Shown piece after piece: positions 55,755-64,000 of a DNA stretch of 64,000 bases. Source of the DNA: Mermis nigrescens (Eukaryota > Nematoda > Enoplea > Mermithida > Mermithidae). A program made the translations under genes and the position numbers. Each line of letters begins with the position of its first letter. Position 1 is the stretch's first letter. The notes below the pieces were generated by a model. The model saw only the letters and a list, made by a program, of their open reading frames with translations. It searched no databases and was not told the origin of the DNA. Location of the stretch: contig JAVLUZ010000223.1 in the NCBI GenBank assembly GCA_036768485.1, positions 3,861,893 to 3,925,892 on the forward strand. Direction: 5' to 3'.

Positions 55755-55912
55755 ACGTCGATATAGGCATCTATACATCGACCTAAGCATCTATACATCT
55801 ACCTAAGCATCTATACATCTACCTAAGCATCTATACATCGACCTAAGCATCTATACAACGACCTAAGCATCTATACATCGACCTAAGCATCTATACATTG
55901 ACCTGAGCGGGA
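55755..55912. repeat. 20-bp minisatellite, about eight copies
   Basis: The unit ACCTAAGCATCTATACATCG repeats head to tail with one-base variants (CATCT, CAACG, CATTG). Identity between copies is high, so the array is probably young and length-polymorphic. Confidence 0.95.
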
Positions 55913-56927
55913 GCGACCTCGATCTAAGCAGCTTAAAACACCTTTTCAGATGTACTAAGTCTAAGCCTAAGTATATTAGAAGCAAAAACTTAGATTTTCC
56001 CATATCTTATCAAGTAAAACTGAAAAAACATGCAAAAAATGAAAATTTTTTGAAAGTTTTTTTAAAATTTCAAACACCTTTCCGCGCCTTTTTTCTTGTT
56101 TCTCCTTCATTGCTACGCTTCCTTCCATAATTTCAGTCCATATTATTTATTTCTGACAAATGTGTAAGTCCTTGGACCGAGCCGTGTAATCGTCCCACCC
56201 AATACTCAAATCGACAGTTGCCTGCAACTTTGCAAGTATGGCTCGGATTTTCACTAAAGTTTTTTTCCGCGCTTCAATTTATCATGTTCTACCAGTTTGG
56301 CACAAAAATTTTGGCATTCCTTATTCGTTTTGCTCCTTTTCTAAAAGTACCATATTCTTAACTTTAGCCTCGACATTCACCATTTTAAGTCACTTTTAGG
56401 AATTTTTGCATTTTATTGGAAGTTTCCAATTTTTACTACAAACATATTTTTCTACCATTTTTAAGGTCGCAGATTACAAAAAAGTAAGTTATGAATGGTG
56501 CGAAGCGTAGAAAATGTGAGCATTTTTACGCTGGGAAATGTCAAAAATCTTTAAAGTTTCATATCTAACGATTCTGAAAAAAATTTCAGAGGCGAATTCC
56601 CCCCCCTCCCTCCGTTAACCCCTCCCCCTGAATAAGGGCTGGGCCTGTGCGTAGGTTTGCTGTCGATTGACAAGAACAGTGATAGGCGTCTTTAGATTTT
56701 ATCCCTACGGCCTGATTACGTGCCAGACAATACTGGCAGGGCAGGTGATTTTGACCTGGTGGGACTTTTCCCGATCATTTTTGAGGGCGAAAGCAGTAAT
56801 AAATAATGTCGAATTTTTGGCCTAGTTTAACCAAAAAGCGCCTAAAATCGTTTCAAAATGGCATAAAAATAAAATTTCTTTAATTGAATTGAATAAATTC
56901 TGTCTTTATGATTGTGTTATTATATTC

Positions 56928-57367
56928 AGGCCCGCATCCAGGTGGATGGGGGCACGTGCCCCCCGAACGAAATATGAGAATGATTTTTTCCTCTACTTAC
57001 TTTTGCTTTTTTTAGCCGAAAATCGCAAGAAATTTTCGGCGCTTCGTGCCGAATTTTGAAATTAAAATTAGAATCTATGTAGTCCGAAGCGCGCGGTTTA
57101 AACACTCCATTTTTAGTCTTTATACAACCTATAGCGTATTTTGCATCTGTCGTCCTTTTTACGCAGGTTTTATGCAGAGAATGAGATTTGTTCAAGAGGG
57201 TGTACATTGGATTCTCACTGTATCTAAAGCATATGGGTAGCAAAATTTAAAAAGTTTTCAGCTCTAGTGGTCGCAAAAGGTCATTTTTAATTCATCCTTT
57301 GGCCCCCTAATGTTTTAACAAATTTTGGTCATGCCCCTCCCCCGAAACAAAATCCTGTATTAGGGCC
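56928..57367. mobile_element. ~440-bp inverted-repeat element, ends CAGGCCC
   Basis: The left end CAGGCCCGCATCCAGG precedes a G-rich run. The right end has CCCCTCCCCCGAAACAAAAT and then AGGGCCTGA. It includes a GGCGCTTCGTGCC hairpin at about 57038. A related end (CAGGCCCGTATTCATGG) occurs at 57693, and a cousin (GCGTAACCAGGATTTT) starts at about 55175 and may end near 56655. Confidence 0.55.
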
Positions 57368-57369
57368 TG

Positions 57370-58555
57370 ATTATATTATCATATTATTATGTTGTATACT
57401 ATTGTTTTATTATATTATTTTTATTTACCTATTTTTTGTATTTATTTTTAAAAGTGCTTTAACGCAGTAGAAATTAAATAAAAAGCGCACTGTTATCACG
57501 TAAAAGCTTTTTTATATAGGCTATTTTGACCATTTTCTTAATTTATTGGCGAAGAAAGCTTAAGGCCCAAATTTTTCAATCATGTTTCCTAGGAATATAC
57601 TCCGCCTGTCCACCCTGACCTTATGCATCTATGTTGTGCGTGCTTCTGGCATTTCAGGGATGATTTGCTAATGTAATATATGCTACGTACGCAGGCCCGT
57701 ATTCATGGCGGGGGAGAGGAGGGGCAAGAGAACCCGCAATGCACGGAAATTAAAAAATTCTTTGTGCTGCATTTATTCATGTATGGTTTTATTTCCTAAA
57801 TCGCTCAAATTTGAGTCAGATATGGAGAGCATATTAATGTATTTCCGGCGCTTTGCGTGGGATTTATTCTTCAGCTATAGTCTTGTCTTCTAAACCGCTC
57901 AAATTTGAATTAGATATGTACGTAGAACATGTCAAATTTTTTCGAAATATTCACTTTCTGTATTTTTTCCTTGCAAAACAAATATTAAATTCAAAGACAA
58001 ATGTTTAAGAAAATATTTGTTGTTTGAATGATGATATGTCACTTAGTGGAAGAGAGATTTATTTTCCTTGAGTATTGAATAAATTAAAAGAATTTTGAAA
58101 TAATTCTTAACCATTGTATAGTGCTTACCGAGATACACTCAAAAAATGTTTTTGCTTTTGCACACCTATCTCACTCAAATGTATCTCGAACTATTTGACG
58201 TTGATTTTTTCGCCTATTCCCGGAAATAAAATCCTGAATACGGATCTACGCGCGCGTATCATTCATTATAGCCAAAAAGACTTGTTTACCTATATATTTT
58301 CAGGTGAAAATAAATTTAGAACGTTTAGTAGTCTTCTAATACTTGGTGAATGTAGGACGAACTGAATAAATTACTCGTCCATTGACACTCTAATCAATTA
58401 TCCCTGGTAGGGTATGCTAACTCAGATTGAACCGGTAGATCGTGTACTTTTAATTGTACCTACCTAATGCATCATTCAAGAAAGAATATTCGTTGGTCGA
58501 TTCAAAGCCGTAACCACAGGCGTAATAAATGCACAGGAGTGACTTTTTTGCATGA
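57370..58555. other. Intergenic AT-rich DNA upstream of the PPP1R37-like gene
   Basis: Apart from a CAGGCCC-type repeat end and a diverged GGCGCTTTGCGTGG hairpin near 57850, nothing gene-like is seen. A non-coding first exon of the downstream gene could lie here but I cannot point to it. Confidence 0.45.
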
Positions 58556-61500
58556 ATGAAACTGTTTGCGAATATCCAAGAACTTTTGAGCACGTATTCT
58601 CCAACTACTAATACGGCAGGCGAGATTTTCAGTCCCACAGTTTCATCTATTCCCAGTTTAACGATGGTTGTGCCGGACGAAGAAACGACCGGATCGCATA
58701 TTGTTAGCTCATCTACATCGAATGACGAGTTTTCCCTTGCACCCGCTTACAGTCTTAGTGATTGTGATGATATTGTGGATCGTACGGATGGGCATCTAAG
58801 TAGTACATTACTTAAAAATGATGGAGAAAACCATGAAAATGCTCTTATTGCCAATGACGATCAGCAGCCGTGTAGTAGCAGTGACCGAATCGAGATGGGA
58901 TTGGAGGCTGCTTCTTGTCTAGGCGCCGACTCGGGCAGTATAAGTTATAGCGACGACTCGGAGCAATTGCCTAAACGTTCTGTTAATGGAAAATGCGTAC
59001 ATTTTCCAGTCGATGATGAATTGGTTTCTCAGTGGGTGGAACCCTTGAAGCCACTGTTTGTTCAGAGGCGAATTTGTAAGCTATCTATTTCTTGCCCATC
59101 ATACTTTCTAACGGTCAAAAGTTCTGGGAGGGAGGTAAACCGGGTTTCCTGGGGGAAGTAAATGAGTAATTTTTGAATTTTGACAAGTTTTGATACTTAA
59201 TTCCTTTTATTTCATTCTTCGTGAATATTCATGGTCATAGGTGCACATGGTCAAAAGTTCTGGGAGGGGTAAACCGAGTTCCTCCCTCCCCTGTCAAAAT
59301 CCGTAAAAATGCTTTAATTCGTCATATTGTAGTCTTGTTGAATATTCGTGATTAAGTTTGTATGAAGACAAATGATAAAAAGAATGATGGAATGACTTGG
59401 ACTATCAAATATGCACAAATTAATGGACAAAAAGTGTGTGAATGAATGAGTGGACAGAGTATTACTCTTAAAATACATCAGATTATACTGCTGGGCATCG
59501 TTTGGCGCTCTTTTATATTTCCAACTATAGGTCTGGTCCGCAAATGGCCTGAGGGGGGTATGCCTTTCAAAAATTGTGGTAGGGGTACACCCCCAGTGTG
59601 CATGTGTTTTTATGGTTACATTTACATGAAAACAGTTACGATAAGGGCAATTAAATGATTTGCTACATCAAAAATATTCAAAATAATGGAAGAAAATTGT
59701 CTGGAAGTATTAATTGGACAGGCTACTGCTCGAAACAGAATCTATACCGTTAGACGTCTTTCTAATGCTTTTTTTGTGGTTCCAGCAGCAGCTTTGGTCC
59801 CAAAACGGTCTGAGGAGGTATGCCTTCCAAAAGTTGGGGTAAGGGGATAACCTCCCAGTGTGCATTTGTGTAGCCCATGATATGCGTACATTGAACTGTC
59901 ATGGAGGGAATGGGTTTATTTCCATAATTCCTGCTTAGCTGCCTATGATTTATTATGTTTTGATTATCTGATTCATTGTTGTGCTAATGTACACAGCTTC
60001 CCGAGTAGTTATTCAGGTATTTATTGGAGTGCCTTGTAAGCAATTTTTGTACGTTGTCGAAATGTAGGGGGTTTGGGGCATAGTTTCCCAAGGTCGAAAG
60101 TTTAGGGGGGGGGTGAAATCCCAAAATTTGAGACCAGTAAATGTTGAGTCCTAGCCTTTTTTGCATGTCAAATATGAAAAATGGCTGAAACATCCTACAT
60201 AGCTTGTTTTAATGTGAAAAGCTGCATTTTTCACTACTTTTTGTACCATTTTGACTAGTTTCGCCACTCTTGTAAGTAAAAAAAGATAAAAAAATTCATC
60301 GAAAACGTTGACTTTCCAGATCATTTCAACTTCATTCTAGTCATTTTATGGGTAAACAAAACAGAAATATACTAGTCGGCGCAAGTGCCGAAAAATTTTT
60401 AACATCTTCGCTGCTTTTGTACCCAAAAATCATTGCAAAAAATGTTTGATAGCTCAAAATCGTCTGACAGTGATTCAAGTCTCGGACCCTGAGGTGGGGG
60501 TAATACCCCCTCACCCCCTATGGGAATGTGTGGTTTGGGGGCGTTTCATCCTCGTAAATTTTTCACCCCGCTCAGAATTTTTGATTTCTCAAAAAAATCG
60601 TAGAAAAGGTGAATTTTAAAGCGTTTTTAGCAATCTTTTAACTGAAGAACGCTTCATGCCTTATACTCATTTTTTGTCTAAATTCTTAATTCACTCGATT
60701 TTTTTGCAATTTTTTCGGAATTTCTTCAATGTTTTTATGTTTTAAAACGAAAAAGCATCGTCAGGAACACCATGGAATGGTGTTTTTCACGCTAACCCAT
60801 CGTTTTTGAGCCCAAAAGCACTTAAGTAAAAATTTTTGTTTCACCCACAGAATTCTCATGCTGAGTGAGTATGTTTAGTAGGCACAGACAAAGAAATTTA
60901 TGGTTCTCAAACCCCAATTACCAGTTACTTAAATTTTCGAGTGATAAATTTTCTAAATTTTTTAAATTTTAATTTTTAAATTTTTAAAAATTTTTAAATT
61001 TTAAATTTTAAATTTTCCAGTGACAGATAGAATAATACTTAAATTCTTTAATTGTAAGCTTTACCTCAGAGGTATATAGTTGTTATAAGATCCCTTATTT
61101 AAATTTTTACTATAATCTGAATGCTGAAATATTTTTGATCAGTCATTAAATCTTTTGATGAAAGACGAAAGTTGTATCGAACAGTGAAGGATCAAAGTTA
61201 TAAAGTGCAACCATGTCCATTTACAGATTGATAAGGATTGGTGATTATTAGCGAAGATGAGAGGAAATACTCATTGCTTGATGGGGTTTTATACATATTT
61301 TCGTTGAAAGCTATGTTAAAACGCTAAAGCTCAAATGTCGTGAGTTCTTTGACTTATGTGTGTGTGCGTGTGCGTGTGTGTGTGTGTGACTGATCCGATT
61401 CGGTTCAGCTGCGCTGCGTTGCATAATTGAGCCGTATTTTCCATAGAATAACGATCTATTAAGCCTTTTTTCTCTTAAAATTTGTGCCTCCACGAATTGA

Positions 61501-61669
61501 ATGCTGCATATAGACAGTTTCATGAATAAGTTGTGCTTTTTTGTTTGCAGTGGCTGAAGCAAACGACGCGACTAATTTCTTGAACGTCCATGAAATTCTT
61601 CAGTCCTATTTAAATGCTTGCAAAAAGTTTAAAGTGTCACCCAGCTCAAGCGTTGAAAAGCAGATTAGC
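58556..61669 (+). CDS. PPP1R37: PPP1R37-like protein phosphatase 1 regulatory protein, 5' part
   Basis: Two exons are seen: 58556-59075 and 61551-61669; the gene continues beyond the window. Exon 1 starts at an ATG preceded by an in-frame stop and encodes a long low-complexity Ser/Asp-rich leader. This is followed by a PP1-docking RVxF-type motif, KCVHF, in GKCVHFPVDDELVSQWVEP. The donor TTTGTAAGC is in phase 1. Exon 2 follows TTGTTTGCAG and encodes NFLNVHEILQSYLNACKKF. This order matches PPP1R37 of animals, where an RVxF sequence and a VEP string precede a VDEVIxAYxxAC helix and then a leucine-rich-repeat domain. The LRR exons are not in the window. Such proteins bind and restrain the phosphatase PP1. 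A ~2.5-kb repeat-containing intron separates the exons. Confidence 0.72.
59110..59880. repeat. Direct repeats within the PPP1R37-like intron
   Basis: GGTCAAAAGTTCTGGGAGG occurs at about 59115 and 59249 with the same downstream AAACCG context. A second pair shares GGCCTGAGG/GGTCTGAGG, GGTATGCCTT and CCAGTGTGCAT at about 59545-59605 and 59798-59866. They are decayed tandem duplications without coding content. Confidence 0.6.
60380..60860. repeat. Dispersed family C repeat with GC hairpin remnant
   Basis: CGGCGCAAGTGCCG at about 60379 is followed by AATACCCCCTCACCCCC (about 60510). An inverted family C copy follows, with ATTCACTCGATTTTTTTGCA and TTTTTCACGCTAACCCATCG. The AATACCCCCTCACC string recurs in inverted orientation near 63950. 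Confidence 0.55.
60940..61390. repeat. AT palindromic tract and GT microsatellite
   Basis: At about 60950-61015 the sequence consists only of A/T words (AAATTTTTAAA repeats), self-complementary throughout. At 61351-61389 a (GT)n tract with interspersed C lies about 160 bp before exon 2 of the PPP1R37-like gene. Confidence 0.85.
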
Positions 61670-64000
61670 GTAAGCAAAGTTATTTACGTTTATTCCGCCG
61701 TGCACATACACACTGTCTATCTCATTGAAATTTTGATGTGGCACTCAAAATTTGCGTCTGTTCCAGAGAGTTTGCCAAGTTATATATATATACGATTGTT
61801 TCTAAAAATTAGAAAAAATAATCATTTTCAACCAAAATCACGGAATGTTTATTTTTTGCGATATTTTTAGAATGAATTATATGTTTTTTGGTTCAGAATT
61901 CAAAAAAATTGCAAATAGGTATTTGAGAAAATAATTTTTTGACTAAAAATTAGCTCAGCAGGAAAGCGATTATGAGTTGAGATTCAGAAAGTGATGTAAA
62001 TGCGACTCCTGGAGATCTCTATCTCTGCTCTTCTAATGAGTACTTCACGTCTGTCCATATTTTTTTAGCAATCGTGTTGAATTCTAGCTCGTCCGTACAA
62101 ACGAAAAATATGAAATTCGCTGTTTTTTCTGAACTTGAAGCAATTTTGGAAAATTATTCGCTTGCCGACTTAGACGTCGCAAAACTTAATTAATTTAACC
62201 TGTCCGCATAATTAATTTGAAAAATAAAACAGAACATAATTATGTACCTAATTAATTTGCATACATTTCATTGATGAGAGGTTCAAAATATCGAATTATT
62301 TTTATGTATTCATCTTTAGCCGATTTCATCTGGTCGAAAGTGAACGACAAGATATGTTCTGCTTACGAGGTGAGCTTCTAGTTGGAATAATATTACGCAA
62401 ACACCGCGTGCGTATTTTCGCGTTAGAAAGTACACAGATTATCGTCTTCTATTTTTGTTGTCGGTCTTGCCTTGCATAGAGTAGCTGATCAAAATGTTGC
62501 AGGAATGGTATTCGGCCATCTTTTGAAGGAAGGGGTTGACGAACTCTTTTAGACGTTATTTCTAAGCTGCTTGTTTTTCGACTTAAAAATGAGAAAAATT
62601 TCAATTTTTTACTAAAACCTGAAGGGAATACTTTTTAATTGCAAATCAGAGGAAGGCGGTAAATGCAATATGAATGTGGTCTTGTTTGAATTGGATTCAA
62701 CTCATATATACAACAGGGGCCCCACCCAGACGTGGTCGTTCCCCTTATCCCCTAAAGCCAGAAAATTTTTGACCCCTCAGTTTTTTTGAAAAAACAAGCA
62801 TTTTTGGTCGTTTTTTATTGCTTTTGGCCGTTCTTCGCCAAAAATTGGAGATCATTGACCCCCCTCCAAGCATGGCCGGGGACCCCCGACTCAAAATTTT
62901 AGCCGTTACGTGTATGATCTAGCTTATGCATACTTTTTTAAACTATTGTGCGACTCTTTTAATGAGCTCTTCGGCGGTGCAAGGAAGGTATATATATACA
63001 TTGGCATAGTTCTTTGTAGCAAGGAAAATTATGTTGCAAGAAATTTAAAAAAACCGTGAATGTGAAATTTTCAAATTGAGATTGCAACGGAAATTTAGGT
63101 CGTATTGCACTCATTCTGCCTTTAAAACATGACCTATCACTCTGCAAGGTTTTAAAAGACTATTGTAGAGAAGAAATGTCTAACTTAAAACTTAAGCAGA
63201 TTTAATTGCTAGGAAAAATATTAAATTTTTAAACTTGACGTTAAATTTTACTCCTGATCATTAAGCAACTTTTATCTAAAATTTTAGTTAACATTAATTT
63301 ATTAACTTACGAGTTTCGTCCACAAGAATATTAGTTTTGTATAATAGGTTTTATTTCTCAAAATATATAATTAACAATATTTAAATTAGAGCAGAATTTG
63401 CTCTAAAAGGGTAGGCTTGATTTTAATTTATTATCTTATATTTTGCCCTGCTCTATTTACTCGCAAAAAGCGAGAAATTGAGTCAGACATGACAAAAATA
63501 ACTAAAGCTTATGAATTTTTTTACTCATTCTTATATTTTGTGCCATAAACGCCGAAAAGGGTCGAAATGCGAGAATGTTGTCTTACCTCGCAGTAACGTT
63601 TTACATTGAGTAGATTTCGCTCTCATCATTTGACTTAACACTGGGCGCCAAACAAGTTTATAACGAACTTTTACATTTATTTTTTGTTGATCCACATGTA
63701 TTTTTAGACTCAATTGTTAGTTAGTATTCTGTAGAAAATGCATGAATGCCAGTTGATCAATGTAAGCCTTTATGGGGAGTCAAACCCACACATGGGCAAT
63801 GGGTTCAACCCGGTTCCTCCAACCCGGTATCAACGGTAGGTCGTTCGGTATCTACTGTCAAATCTGCAAGTATCAATAAAAATTGTAAGTAAAAAAATCA
63901 TCAAAGACAAATGCAAGATAGAATCAAAATCATACATGCACAAGGGGGTGAGGTGGTATTACCCCCTCAAGGGTCATCAGGACAGGTACTGTCCGGCGAT
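61670..64000. other. Intron of the PPP1R37-like gene, no further exon identified
   Basis: Mostly AT-rich. A family-A/B-like G/C-rich repeat fragment lies at about 62715-62900 and another at 63780-64000. One short segment bounded by AG and GT (62320-62369) does not fit the phase of the known exons. Confidence 0.5.

Noticed and set aside
62320..62369. AG...GT-bounded 50-nt segment as the third exon of the PPP1R37-like gene
   Set aside because: In the required phase it hits a stop, and in the other frame (DFIWSKVNDKICSAYE) it does not resemble the family.

Overview
This is eukaryotic DNA, most likely from a nematode. Coding sequence is sparse, introns have GT-AG ends, and most of the window is dispersed repeats, foldback elements and minisatellites. 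The strongest lineage clue is a cluster of four small secreted transthyretin-like (TTL) genes, a family expanded in nematodes. All gene structures here were assembled by hand from splice signals, reading phase and family motifs. No search was run.

Layout: (1) 1-23.3 kb holds four three- or two-exon TTL genes (minus 6064-1445, plus 9552-11276, minus 15811-13298, minus 23273-17064). Their introns and spacers are packed with transposon debris: a hAT-type element with an 8-bp target duplication, MITEs, inverted minisatellite pairs and a tRNA-like element. (2) 23.3-36.3 kb has no recognisable gene. It contains nested transposons, including a GC-rich hAT-type element inside a larger inverted-repeat element, and a tandem segmental duplication. 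(3) 36.35-53.34 kb is a plus-strand host gene with a PH domain and a Pro/Gly-rich tail. Its roughly 13.9 kb intron contains the centrepiece of the window. (4) 58.56-61.67 kb is the 5' part of a PPP1R37-like gene (protein phosphatase 1 regulator), which runs off the window.

Centrepiece: a complete Maverick/Polinton element at 37334-48781 (11,448 bp). It has 6-bp target duplications (GACAAA), terminal AGTAGTAAC, and ~0.89 kb terminal inverted repeats that each contain ~60-bp tandem repeats. All twelve recognised genes lie on the minus strand, with junctions that abut or overlap. They comprise a DDE integrase with chromodomain, an adenain-type cysteine protease, an FtsK/HerA-type packaging ATPase, double-jelly-roll major and minor capsid proteins, a basic GLG-motif capsid-cluster protein, four other proteins (two of them small secreted proteins that resemble each other), and a spliced PC4-like gene with three tandemly copied in-phase exons. 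No protein-primed DNA polymerase B gene is present. An unoccupied paralogous copy of the insertion site lies at about 35.35 kb.

Seven Maverick genes and one short exon carry single-base frame breaks, mostly in homopolymers and without nonsense substitutions. A host-gene exon also has a one-base break. Consensus sequencing error is therefore as plausible as decay.
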